Shown: piece after piece, positions 44,925-55,739 of the stretch | Layout: each line of letters opens with the position of its first letter | Numbering within the stretch: the stretch's first letter is position 1 | Origin: Cichorium intybus | Lineage: Eukaryota; Streptophyta; Magnoliopsida; Asterales; Asteraceae | Direction of reading: 5' to 3' | Length of the DNA: 64,000 nt | NCBI GenBank assembly: GCA_023525715.1 | Contig: CM042016.1 | Location: 64,867,382-64,931,381, forward strand | Program-made: the position numbers and the translations under genes | The notes under the pieces: generated by a model | The model's input: the letters and a program-made list of their open reading frames with translations, nothing else | What the model was told of the DNA's origin: nothing | Databases searched by the model: none

Positions 44925-46270
44925 CATGATAGAATATAGTCAGATCGAAGGACTTGACTATGATGAAACGTATGCACCAGTTGCTAGACTAGAAACCATT
45001 CGGATCTTTCTAGCCTACGCTGCTCACAAAAAACATTATTGTACATCAAATGGATGTAAAAAGTGCATTTCTTCAAGGTGATCTTCAAGAAACAGTCTAT
45101 CTTCAACAACCTCCGGGCTTCGAAGATCTATCACGACCTAACCATGTGTATCGTCTGAATAAGGCAGTATATGGTCTAAAACAATAACCCAGAGCTTGGT
45201 ATGAAACGTTATCAACCTTTATTGTCTCATCAGGATACAGAAGAGGAGTCATTGATCCGACATTCTTTGTTCGATCCCATCAAAATCACATCATGATCGT
45301 CCAAATATATGTAGATGATATCATCATCGGATCAACAAATCAAGCAATGGTTGATGAATTTGCAAAGGTGATGACAGACAAATTCCACATGAGCATGAAT
45401 CGAGAAATAAACTTCTTCTTAGGTCTTCAAATCACTCAAACCAAAAGAGAAATCTTTATACATCAAGAAAAATATACAAATGAACTTCTGAAGAAATTTT
45501 CCCTTGAAAATTGTTCTACTGCCAAAGTTCCGATATCCACCAATCATAAAATCTTTGCAGACCCCGAAGGCGAGCCAGTAGACCATAAGTTGTATCGAGG
45601 AATGATAGGTTCACTATTGTACTTAACAGCAAGTAGACCCGATATCATGTTTTCAACTTGCCTGTGTGCCAGATATCAAGCTGCTCCGAAAAAGTCACAT
45701 CTAACAGCAGTGAAGCAAATATTCAAATATCTCAAAGGGACTAAGGCAATGGGACTATGGTATCCAATCGGAGACAACTTTAAACTCCAAGCATTCACCG
45801 ATTCGGACCATGCCGGATGCAAATTGGATCGGAAAAGCACATCCGGAGGCTGTCAATTCCTTGGTGGAAGATTAGTCAGCTGGTCCTCCAAGAAACAAAA
45901 CTGTGTTGCATTGTCGTCTACAGAAGCAGAATATGTGGCAGCATCCACCTGCTGTTCACAAGTTCTCTGGATGAAAACTCAGCTAATAGATTATGGTTAC
46001 CGATTCCTTCAAGTTCCTATATATTGTGACTCCAAGAGTGCCATAGCTATTTCTCACAATCCTATTCAGCACTCTATGACCAAACACATCGATCTGAGAT
46101 ATCACTTCATCAAGGATCAAATCTTAGAAGGTAACATCGAACTCTATTTTATTCCTACTGATGAACAAGTGGCTGATGTCTTCACAAAAGCCTTAGATTC
46201 CACCAAATTCAATAATTTTCTGGATAAGTTAGGTATGTTAAATCCTGACTCTGACTTCTTCAGAGAATGA
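44925..46270 (+). pseudogene. pol: Element D reverse transcriptase and RNase H
   Basis: The RT resumes with GLDYDETYAPVARLETIR. A one-base shift occurs in an A6 run near 45030 and a TAA near 45187. From 45293 there is a 325-codon open frame with IYVDDIIIGSTNQ (catalytic YVDD intact), LYLTASRPDIMFSTCLCARY and complete RNase H (FTDSDHAGCKLDRKSTSGGC, LSSTEAEYVAASTCC, HSMTKHIDLRYHFIKDQI, TDEQVADVFTKALDSTKF). The terminal TGA is at 46268-46270. The RNase H is the best-preserved part of the element. Confidence 0.9.
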
Positions 46271-46325
46271 TTGTCAGTTTCTGATCACCATCCTCTCAGC
46301 AGACTAGTCAGCTCTAAGCAAACTC

Positions 46326-46460
46326 AGAACCTTAAGCCTTCCGATTTTTCTTAGAACCTTTAGCCTTCCGATTTTTCTCAGAACCTTAAGCCTTCCGATT
46401 TTTCTCAGAACCTTAAGCCTTCCGATTTTTCTCAGAACCTTAAGCCTTCTGATTCTTCTC
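46326..46460 (+). repeat. 27-bp minisatellite, five copies, in frame after pol
   Basis: The unit agaaccttaagccttccgat plus ttttctc repeats with exact 27-base period from 46326. It is in the pol frame after the TGA at 46268 and would encode repeated LKPSDFSQN. Two copies carry TAG codons (46352-46354 and about 46364). Confidence 0.85.
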
Positions 46461-46687
46461 ATAATAGTCTTAGAAAACTTATCTCAATACTTTCAATCAC
46501 AAGTTACCAACACAAATATCAAAACCAAATCTACTTTCATTCAAATAAACAAACATTACATTCACTGAATCTATTAAGTCATACTCCTAAAACATCTCAA
46601 AAAAAACATATGACTTAATATTCCATAAAAAAAGGACAACTAGAAAACATCAAAAACAAAAGATGATCATTTCTTCTCCCCCTCCTC

Positions 46688-47104
46688 CTAATGCTTGTTG
46701 TACTGCCACTTTGGAGGATGACCATACACAAAGCTCTGTGTGATTCGCACAGACGAATCACACACTCGAACAGTCTTCCCGTCGAGCAGCACAACATCAT
46801 AAACATCGTCGCCGATCATGTCATCGACAACACCAGCCCACCACCCTTGTCGATCCCAGGCATTGACATAGTCCCCGACTTTGTAGTCTACTATCACAGT
46901 CGGAGGGATAGGACGAAGAAGACCGTACTTAACTCTCACAATCATCATTCTTCCCGTGGTATTATCCGGCAAGCACCTAAACTACACCTCACACCTTCGT
47001 TTCCAAGTCTTTGTAATAACCTCCTCATAAAATTCTCTAGCAAAATCTCCATGTGTCAGCTTCACCTCAACCTCGTCAAAACATTTGAAGAAGAATCGAG
47101 CCAT
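46688..47104 (-). pseudogene. Antisense Agenet-like ORF, copy 1
   Basis: 138 codons read leftwards from ATG 47104, opposite to element D. One in-frame TAG lies at 46982-46984; otherwise it is open. The first half has DEVEVKLTHGDFAREFYEE. The second half has LLRPIPPTVIVDYKVGDYVN, GWWAGVVDDMI and DVVLLDGKTVRV, ending WQYNKH. The layout (basic/aromatic N half, xLRPxPP, GDxV...GWWxGVV, then an LR/VR-type strand and a Trp near the end) is that of paired plant Agenet (Tudor-like) domains, which bind histone tails or chromatin partners. Its closest relative in the window is copy 2. Lying in the D spacer between RNase H and env-like ORF, it may be a captured host gene. It could also be a fragment inserted later. 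Confidence 0.7.
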
Positions 47105-47172
47105 GTTTAAAGCAAATTAGATCTAGTGAATTTTTTTCTTGATACGAATGGTTAAACACTCAGTCGAAACCT

Positions 47173-47181
47173 CTTTTTATA
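47173..47181 (-). promoter_or_regulatory. TATA box of antisense copy 1
   Basis: The plus strand ctttttata reads TATAAAAAG on the minus strand, within GGTTATAAAAAG, about 70 bases upstream of the ATG at 47104. The same GGTTATAAAA is upstream of copy 2. Confidence 0.5.
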
Positions 47182-47672
47182 ACCAACCTACATGCCCATT
47201 CATCTTCTCTAACACATTTACTTAGTGGTCATAATGACCCTAGTGGACAGTTAATGCACCCGTCACATCAGTGTCATGTCTTAAACCGTTGATTAGACGG
47301 TTCGACAACTTTGACGGCGTAATGGATAAACCGCTCGTGCTCCCATACTGATTATATTCCTTCCCCAATACTGACACATCCTCACCTAACCCTTCAAATC
47401 TCTCTCTCTATCTATACTTTTCCCCCTAAAAACGACAAATTCTATCTTCTCTCCGAACTTTTCCATCTTCCGACTTCTTCCTACACACTCTCTAAATGAA
47501 AAGTTCTGAATCTCACTCAAACACAAACAAACAACATAACTTACTTTCATTCATTCAAAATGTTTCAACATACAACAATAGCAATGTTTACATAATACTA
47601 GTCATACAAGCAAACACACAGTCCGATTCAAGACACATAAAACAAAGGGAGATCAACAGTCCATCCTTATCA

Positions 47673-48092
47673 TCAGAGTTTATAGTATTGCCACATCATA
47701 GTTTCTCCAAGATGATACCTCTGATGAATCCTCAGTTTCGACTCATCAACAAACAGACAAGTCCCATCCACTAACACCACATGGAACTGATTGAATGGTG
47801 TCTTTCTCGAAATGGCAGCTGGCCACCATCCTCGCCGATACCACACCTCCACAAAATCAAACTGCTTGAACTCCACCAAAACCATAGGAGGAACAGGTTG
47901 CAGATATGCAAAGTCCACATGCACATTCAAAGGACCACCAGTGGATCCATCAGTCAACGTTGTCATCTTTACTTCATACCGATGATTCCATACAGACTTG
48001 ATTACACCACCATAAACTGCACCAGCAAACTCACCATCTTGCATTCTAACCTCGACCTTCTCATCACGATTGAACGGACGTCTTGAAGCCAT
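47673..48092 (-). CDS. Antisense Agenet-like ORF, copy 2 (intact)
   Basis: 139 codons from ATG 48092 to a stop at 47673, fully open. An upstream in-frame ATG at 48191 exists, but 48092 gives a length equal to copy 1 and a start motif MASRRPFNRDEKVEVRM close to its MARFFFKCFDEVEVKL. Later motifs are EFAGAVYGGVIKSVWNHRYE, YLQPVPPMVLVEFKQFDFVE, WYRRGWWPAAISRK, FHVVLVDGTCLFVDESKLRI and a final WQYYKL. The family is Agenet (Tudor-like), known in plants as readers of methylated or unmodified histone tails. I infer that it could bind chromatin near the element. There is no signal peptide or membrane span. It lies antisense to D and may have its own promoter. It could instead be a chance fragment of a host gene. 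Expression is unproven. Confidence 0.72.
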   Translation of the reverse strand: MASRRPFNRDEKVEVRMQDGEFAGAVYGGVIKSVWNHRYEVKMTTLTDGSTGGPLNVHVDFAYLQPVPPMVLVEFKQFDFVEVWYRRGWWPAAISRKTPFNQFHVVLVDGTCLFVDESKLRIHQRYHLGETMMWQYYKL

Positions 48093-48148
48093 GATTAATT
48101 CTCCAAAATCTTCACTTGTGTGATCTCTAAGTGTCGTAAACAACCCCA

Positions 48149-48155
48149 TTTTATA
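48149..48155 (-). promoter_or_regulatory. TATA box of antisense copy 2
   Basis: ttttata reads TATAAAA on the minus strand, in GGTTATAAAATGGGG, about 60 bases upstream of ATG 48092, with the same context as copy 1. Confidence 0.55.
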
Positions 48156-48192
48156 ACCATTTTCCCCTACTTCTTTGTGACACCTCATCACT

Positions 48193-48914
48193 TCGAGATC
48201 AGTAATTTAGAGATGCGATACATGATTTGACTACCTACTTTAGACAGTCTGCATCATAGTTTATCTCCACAGAAATGATATGACAACTCCTAAAATTACC
48301 CATTGCACAACAGCACTCAGAAACCAAGTTCTGAATTTTTCTCCGAACTACAATCCGAACATTTTGCTTCTGCTCCATAGCTCTCCGAGATACTACCTTA
48401 CTCTCCGAACATTCAAACTCAGGACCTAACCTTCAGAATGTTTAGTTCTGACTACTTTCCACATCTCAGAGCCATCAGAACATTTCACTCAAAATTTCTT
48501 CTTTTTGATCAAGTCAGAACTAACACACTCATACCAGTCCGTACCCTAGACACCTCACCTCGACATATTTAATACGGGAATGAAAATTAAATACGAAAAC
48601 ATTTAATACCCAATAATTAAAATCCATATGATCCATTTTTTCTCCAACGGATATTCTCCCTGTCACACATGTCTGACCTTTAATGGACCATCCCTTTTTA
48701 TCATTTCTTTGCATTTAATGCCAAGCATACAATTTTCTGACACAACTGTTCACACATCCCTTCATTTCTGCAACCCGGTGGTTTCTTACACTTTTTCAAA
48801 TAGCAATAACCGTTCCCTCTTATTTCAATCGCTCACACTTCTTCATCTTCCACAACACTCCCTCTCTATTCTCATATCTCTCTCTCACCGCCGCTCTCAA
48901 CCTCTTAACCCTAA
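48193..48914. other. Spacer of element D with dispersed CCGAAC words
   Basis: No gene is visible. It contains several CTCCGAAC and CCGAACATT words (48330-48520). Pyrimidine-rich sequence (ctctctctcaccgccgctctc) then leads into the env-like promoter. Confidence 0.5.
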
Positions 48915-48925
48915 TATATATAAAA
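48915..48925 (+). promoter_or_regulatory. TATA box of the env-like ORF
   Basis: tatatataaaa, 40 bases upstream of ATG 48965, followed by a pyrimidine-rich leader, a layout typical of a plant RNA polymerase II core promoter. It is separate from the LTR promoter. Confidence 0.55.
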
Positions 48926-48964
48926 CCTTCCATCACTCTTCATCTCTTACTTCCAAATTCTTCA

Positions 48965-49933
48965 ATGGCATCCCAATCCAAGAGCGACAATGAGACTATC
49001 AATGTTGCACTCTCCAACCTCTACCTTTCAGACAATATCAAAGCTTACAAACCACACCTGCGTGTTCTTCTTCACATACTCTCAAGACACACACTGGCTA
49101 AAGCTTTCTTTCACCCTCCTCCTTTAATTCCTGTCTCCTTACTACTAGAAATCGTCTCTTCCGCCACCAAGTGTCCTTCCGGTTACGCCGTGACACTACA
49201 TGACGATCAACGTCTTGACATCGACAAAAAAATCTTTGTAGAAGCCCTAAATCTTCCATACTACGAATCCACTTTTGACCAACCAACCGATGGTGATCTA
49301 AAATCCATGATCTATAATATGGGGTATATGTATGATTTGCCAAAATTATTTCATATGTCTAAAGGACACATCTCCCCTCTATGGCAATGCCTCATACATT
49401 ATATCATTAAGTGCTTAACTGGTAAACTGTGCGGTACAAACCAGTTAAACAGACGCCTCATGTGTCTCCTTTGGAGTCTCTACTCCGGTCGCACAGTTGA
49501 TTATGCAGCAATTCTGTTTGATGATTTCCTCGTCTACATACCCTCCTCCTTGAAACCAACTGGTCAAATTCACTCAGCACGTTTCTGGGCTATGTGCATC
49601 AAGCACGTCTATCAGAAGCTTCAACTCACCATTCCGACTCCCAGATCAGACGCCGACAAATTGGTCATACCTAAGGCCAAACCCTACACTGCCAAAACAG
49701 ACTCTATATTTGGGAAAATCCGCAGATTGCCTACCTAATTACTAAAGCTGGCTGATCCAACAGACCCTGCTGTTACTTCTCACATCAATTCTACTGAAGG
49801 AGTAGCAGCTTATCCACCTCACTCTCTCAAACAATGTGAGGCCCCCAAGAAACTCAAAAAGAAAGCTTCTGAATCCTCTCTGTCCAAGCAACCACCCAAA
49901 AAGAAGCAACGAAAAGTGAAAAACGACGTCTGA
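48965..49933 (+). pseudogene. Env-like ORF of element D with NLS-like tail
   Basis: ATG 48965 opens 257 codons to a TAA at 49736. The same frame then runs to TGA 49931-49933. Recognisable blocks shared with element G are MASQSKSDNETINVA, GHISPLWQCLIHYIIKCLTG, RMLCLLWSLYSGRTVDYAA-type sequence and IHSARFWAMCIKHVYQKL. The tail after the stop is strongly basic (KKLKKKASESSLSKQPPKKK then QRKVK), like a bipartite nuclear localisation signal. No signal peptide or membrane span is visible, so a viral-type envelope is unlikely. The protein follows pol as in SIRE-type elements. It is cut by the E array 30 bases after the TGA. Function unknown. Confidence 0.68.
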
Positions 49934-49965
49934 ACCATCTTCAAAAGATTCCGAGTCAGTACATT

Positions 49966-50495
<530 letters not shown>

Positions 50496-50624
50496 ATCTC
50501 CCACTTGGAGAAAATAACCCAACAATTCTCCAGTAATCTTAAAAAACCACAAGTCTTCCAAGCCTCCAGTTCCCAAGAACAAGCTAAACTTAGTCAATTT
50601 CCTAGTTGTAGCCACCCCTCATTA

Positions 50625-52181
50625 TCAAGTACTAGAAGGGCCAGTTGAAGCTCCCACAAGCTCCAACTCAGTCGTAGCCAATCCCATTACCGACTCATCC
50701 TCTGTCTCAACCGGTTTGGACACTCCACCAGCTCCAGAGATACACCGAGGACCACTAACACTCTCCAAACTTTTCAAACTTCCAACAGGAGAGAATTTTT
50801 TAGTCTTAGTCTTCAAAACCCAACGGCTCTTTGTAACTGTAACCGGAACACACCCCGTGCTCCCACTGTCACAAAATCCCCTGAATGGTTTAGACTTTCC
50901 GACTCGTTTAGCTAACATCCCCTTGGCTCCAGAATTCATGTTTGCAAAATGAACTCTCTTAGCACTAGATTTAGCGAACCAGATTTTGTCATGCTTAACG
51001 GAGACGGTCATACTTCCCTCAGCAGGTACCTCAACCATATACAATGACACACGCATCATACCTTGAGCAATCACTGAATTACCATTGACCACACTCCATT
51101 TACCACCACCAAACCTTACTTCCAGTCCTTGTTTATCCAGCTGACCAACAGAAATCAATTTCTTCTTCAGCTCCGGAATCACCCTGACATTCTTCAGGTT
51201 CCATGTAGTTCCCAATGAAGTAACCAGATCAATATCTCCCATGCCCGTTACTTGAAGCATCTTGTCATTTGCTAACCGTACCTTCCCAAAATCTCATTCT
51301 TTTAGATTCACCATCGTTTCCCCGTTGTCCATGGCGTGAAACCAAGCCCCTGAATCCATGACCCAAGAGTCTACAGAACTTTCCATACTTAGTATCAGTG
51401 CATCATCCTCAGACACACCTTCAGCACCAATAATGTTCAATTCTTTATTTGGAAATTGACTCTTAACATGTCCCACCTCCTAGCAGTTCCAGCACTTCAC
51501 ATTCTTCCAAGTTCTAGATGAACTTCTTCCCCGACTCCCACTGCTCCCACTATTCATACTATTCCATCTACCTCTTCCGATATTTAATAAATCAGAAGAA
51601 GAAGATCCACCTTGATTCTTGCGTCTGACATCCTCGCCAAGAACCAAATCTCTAACCCCTTCAAAAGTCATACCACTGGTCCCCACTGAACTTGTAACAG
51701 CGGTTACTGTTCCAGACCAGCTATCAGGTAGTGAAGCTAGTAGCAGTGAAGCTTGAGTCTCGTTATCAAATTTAATTCCCACAGATGACAATCTGGACAT
51801 AATTGAATTTAGATTGTTAATGTGAACCGTAATTGAACCTTCCTCATTCATCCTTGTAGTGAACAGCTCCCTCATCAAGAACACCTTGTTAGCCGCCGAC
51901 GGTTTCTCATACATGTTCATCAGAGCATCCATCATACCACGTGCCGTGGTTTCCTTCATGATGTTGAAAGCAACGCTCCTTTCCAAAGACAATGTAATAA
52001 CCTCCTTAGCTTTCTTGTCCTTTGAGTTCCACGCATCTTCAGCAGCTTTTTCCATTTTCTCCGGTTTGTCTCCAAGTACCACGTCCAAATCTTTCTGACA
52101 TAGCAATGCTTCTAATTGAATTTTCCACCAGCTAAAGTCAGAACCGTTGAACTTCTCGATTACAACCTTGTCTTCAGCCAT
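50625..52181 (-). pseudogene. E family gag-protease ORF, copy 1
   Basis: A single frame of 518 codons from ATG 52181 to TGA near 50625, broken only by in-frame TAG at 51480-51482 and TGA near 51292. Gag motifs are MAEDKVVIEKFNGSDFSWW, VITLSLERSVAFNIM and MSRLSSVGIKFDNETQASLL. A zinc knuckle CWNC...GHVKS has lost its last Cys (Phe instead). A protease-like DSGAWFHA follows near residue 270. Then come NLKNVRVIPELKKKLISVG and FGGGKW, and a C-terminal Ser/Val-rich region ending GASTGPSST. The integrase zinc region, integrase core, RT and RNase H are absent; the end of the ORF lies 130 bases from the LTR. This is therefore a gag-protease-only Copia. Confidence 0.85.
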
Positions 52182-52363
52182 TACGACAAACAAGAGACAA
52201 ATATTTTATAGTACTTTTGTGTGACAGAACAGTACCCTTCAAAGTACCAAGACACCTTTAATATGATTAATAGAAATTAGTTTCTGATGTGGAAGATCAG
52301 ACAAAACTGCAACCACAGAGCATACTCTAATTTCTAAAACCGAGAACTCCTCCAAAACCCGAA

Positions 52364-52375
52364 GCTCTGATACCA
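52364..52375 (-). other. Primer-binding site of E unit 1
   Basis: gctctgatacca, reverse complement of TGGTATCAGAGC, next to the shared LTR. Confidence 0.88.
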
Positions 52376-52377
52376 GT

Positions 52378-52796
52378 TGTTAGGAATCGGACAGGGTACA
52401 CGCAGAGGAAACACACTATCACACACACACAAACTCACGAAAATAAAGCAAAAGATAACACAAGGATTTTACGTGGTTCGGATTCGATGTCAATCCTACA
52501 TCCACGGGCTGCAACTATGTTTTATTATTAACTCAATAAGATTACAATTTATAACTCTCTACAAGTTATTTTTGATGCACACCTTCTCTGCTACACAACA
52601 CACATATATATATATAGCTGTATATGTGCATAAACTTCCATATATATATTATTATATATATTGCTTTCCGTCAATTTAGAAGAGAAAAGTAAGAGCACAC
52701 AAATGTTAGGCAAAGGTTGGAAATTGACGTTCACCAATTTTGTGGCCATCTTCTTTGACCACCTTTTCCTCCACCAATTTTCTCCACTAACCAACA
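52378..52796 (-). repeat. E LTR, shared middle copy
   Basis: It runs tgttaggaatcgg to cactaaccaaca, 419 bases, with only a short TA run. It serves as the 5' LTR of unit 1 and the 3' LTR of unit 2. Confidence 0.9.
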
Positions 52797-52925
52797 ATCT
52801 CCCACTTGGAGAAAATAACCCAACAATTCTCCAGTAATCTTAAAAAACACCAAGTATTCAAAGCCTCCAGTTCCCAAGAACAAGTTAAACTTAGTCAATT
52901 TCCTAGTTGCAGCCACCCCTTATTA

Positions 52926-53827
52926 TCAAGTACTAGAAGGGCCAGTTGAAGCTCCCACAAGCTCCAACTCAATCGTAGCCAATCCCACTACCGACTCATC
53001 ATCTGTCTCAACCGGTTTGGACACTCCACCAGCTCCAAAGATACACCGAGGACCACTAACACTCTCCAAACATTGCAAACTTCCAACAGGAGAGAATTTT
53101 TCAGTCTTAGTCTTCAAAACCCAACGGCTCTTTGTAACTGTACCTGGAACACACCCCGTGCTCCCACTATCAGAAAATCCCCTGAATGGTTTAGACCTTC
53201 CGACTCGTTCAGCTAACATCCCCTTGGCTCCAGAATTCATGTTTGCAAAATGAACTCTCTTAGCACTAGATTTAGCAAACCAGATTTTGTCATGCTTAAC
53301 GGAGACGGTCATACTTCCCTCAGCAGGTACCTCAACCATATACAATGACCCACGCTTCATACCTTGCGCAATCACCGAATTACCATTGACCACCCTCCAT
53401 TTACCACCACCAAACCTTACTTCCAGTCCTTGTTTATCCAGCTGACCAACAGAAATCAATTTCTTCTTCAGCTCCGGAATCACCCTGACATTCTTCAGGT
53501 TCCATGTAGTTCTCAAGAGTCTACAGAACTTTCCATACTTAGTATCAGTGCATCATCCTCAGACACACCCTCAGCACCAATAATGTTCAATTCTTGCTTT
53601 GGACATTGCTCTTAACATGTCCCACCTCCTGGCAGTTCCAGCACTTCACATTCTTCCAAGTTCTAGATGAACTTCTTCCCCGACTCCCACTGCTCCCACT
53701 ATTCCTACTATTCCCTCTACCTCTTCCGATATTTAATAAATCAGAAGAAGAAGATCCACCTTGATTCTTGCGTCTGACATCCTCGCCTAGAACCAAATCT
53801 CTAACCCCTTCAAAAGTCATACCACTG
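52926..53827 (-). pseudogene. E family gag-protease ORF, copy 2, C-terminal part
   Basis: It closely matches 50625-51650 of copy 1. A deletion of about 150 bases near 53514 (corresponding to about 51213-51363) removes the protease DSG motif. The zinc knuckle keeps CWNCQEVGHVKS but is followed by a one-base shift. It ends GASTGPSST, also 130 bases from the LTR. The N-terminal part lies beyond the F2 insertion. Confidence 0.85.
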
Positions 53828-54515
53828 TGATGGAAATCCATGTTCATGTTATGAGTTTCAAAAACTAGAAGTTGCAACGGAAGCATAAAATCATGAACAC
53901 GAATTTCACTTCAAGAGGATCATGCTACATGCATGTAGAGATAAGATGAAGAAGAAGCATAGATTTAGTTCAAGATTATAACCTTTCTTCTAGAGCTTGA
54001 TATCACGAGTTTATGAAGGCTAGGAATCAAGGAAGAATCCCTCTATAGCTTAGTCCACCACAAGCTTGAACACCTTTGATGCTAGTCTTGATAACTTGCA
54101 ATAAGAACACCTTTAATCTTTGAGCATAAAAACGATTTTTGCATGGACCAAAGGGATGTTCTTGGCTGGTATTTGGAGCATGAAAAGGATGGTCTCTCTC
54201 TCCCAAAATGGCCGAGAATTGTTAGTTACAAATGTTGAGTATGAAGAGTTATTTTAAACAAAAGAACCTAGTCAATTCTTGGAGACACAAAGCATCTTGT
54301 ATACTTTTAATGGTCAAACTCATGCACCTTGGGAGGAACATGAGGGGGCCGGCCATCTAGGGTCAAAAGGAGAGATTCCTATGCTTTATTATTTATAAAA
54401 AAGTGTCAAAAGTTTTTATAAATAATAAAACTTCATTTCCAAAACTAATCCTTTTATTTATTCACACATATATATATATACTTATAACTAACATATATAA
54501 TTATATATATATGTT

Positions 54516-54562
<47 letters not shown>

Positions 54563-54958
54563 TTTATAATGTATTATATGTATTCAAATATATATATTTT
54601 CATAAAATATAAATATTCATACATTTATACACACATGTGAAATTCATTTTAACACTTAAAATAAGAAAAGGGTTAGATACTTATCATTTAAACCATTTAA
54701 CAATTAAATGATATAAATGATCATATTTAAACTCATATTAATTCATCTCATATGAATCATAACTTAGAGTAATTATTAATTTCCATAAAGTAATAATTCT
54801 CAGAATGAATTGCAAGTTTTATATCATTTGACGATAAATCAAATTCATTGTATCAAATGATCAAATTGGTGTCTAACTTGTTATTGGTGTGACCCTATAG
54901 GGTCATGTATTATTAGTAATATCATTTTATGATCATCCTTGGGCATATAGAACTAACA
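53828..54958 (-). repeat. F2 3' LTR
   Basis: It runs tgatggaaatcc to tatagaactaaca, 1131 bases, with a short (TA)n near 54520-54560. A reverse-strand PPT (atctcccacttgc) follows. Confidence 0.92.
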
Positions 54959-55739
54959 ATCTCCCACTTGCACAAGGTTGCATCATAGAATGATACCGAC
55001 AGTGGTAAACGTCTAGCAACATTTCACTGCCCCCAATAACACATGACATAATGCCATTCAACAACATCCAATTCCTCATAAGCACGAGGCTCTAATTGAT
55101 GTACAAGATTATCTATCAATTATCCCTTTGTCACAGACATCATGTTGAACATGAGACATGGATCTTAATCATTCTCATTTTATGTTCAACTTTCAATCAG
55201 GCGCCTTAGATGTCTAACTCTCAACACATAAGAGGAACAAATCCCGTCTTGACTACATATGCCCCTCATGTAGTCAGTACTATACTTGAGTATGGTCTGT
55301 ATGGTTGTCTATATTTCAAGAACAACGGTGAAACATATCAAAGGACAGCACTCTCTACACTTGAGTACCAAATATGTATCTCAGATCTAAGGATATAATG
55401 ATAATACCATTGTTCAAGAATCACTTATGATAATGATCCATGAAGTGATCTTGAAACGGGTCAAGTCCAATACTTGTTCATAGACAAGTACCTATGAATT
55501 TGGTTGCAACCTTTTGCTACTTTTACCTATAAAAGTCAACCAATCCAATTCATATTAGTCTTACTTCATAATTGCTCCCACAACTATGATCGACTATGGA
55601 CATTTAGAATAATCAAATTATTCAAGGATTAAACATGCTAATATTAAAACAAAAAATTATGAATGAAACATCACCTTTCATATATTACATAATTCTTGTT
55701 GTTTACATAAGTTCATATTCATAAAACACTAAACACAAA
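54959..55739 (-). other. F2 PPT and 3' untranslated region
   Basis: The plus strand begins atctcccacttgcacaagg (PPT), then about 780 bases without a supported gene. It is homologous to 25569-26374 of F1 in reverse. Confidence 0.75.

Larger units (their letters stand above)
37151..49965 (+). mobile_element. SIRE-like Copia element D carrying antisense Agenet ORFs
   Basis: The 5' LTR (37151-37614) is followed by PBS, leader, gag with two CCHC knuckles, protease, integrase, RT/RNase H, a spacer with two antisense ORFs, and an env-like ORF. The 3' LTR is missing because the E array interrupts at 49966. A truncated Athila fragment at about 42711-44924 replaces the integrase-RT linker. Inserted in the RT of element G; left flank gtgca. 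Almost every coding block has stops or shifts. Confidence 0.82.

Noticed and set aside
48965..49933. A true viral envelope gene
   Set aside because: No signal peptide or transmembrane segment is visible and the tail is nuclear-signal-like.
50716..50952. Plus-strand ORF repeated at 53017-53253 in both E units
   Set aside because: It is conserved only because the minus-strand gag-protease ORF is; no independent start context or motif.
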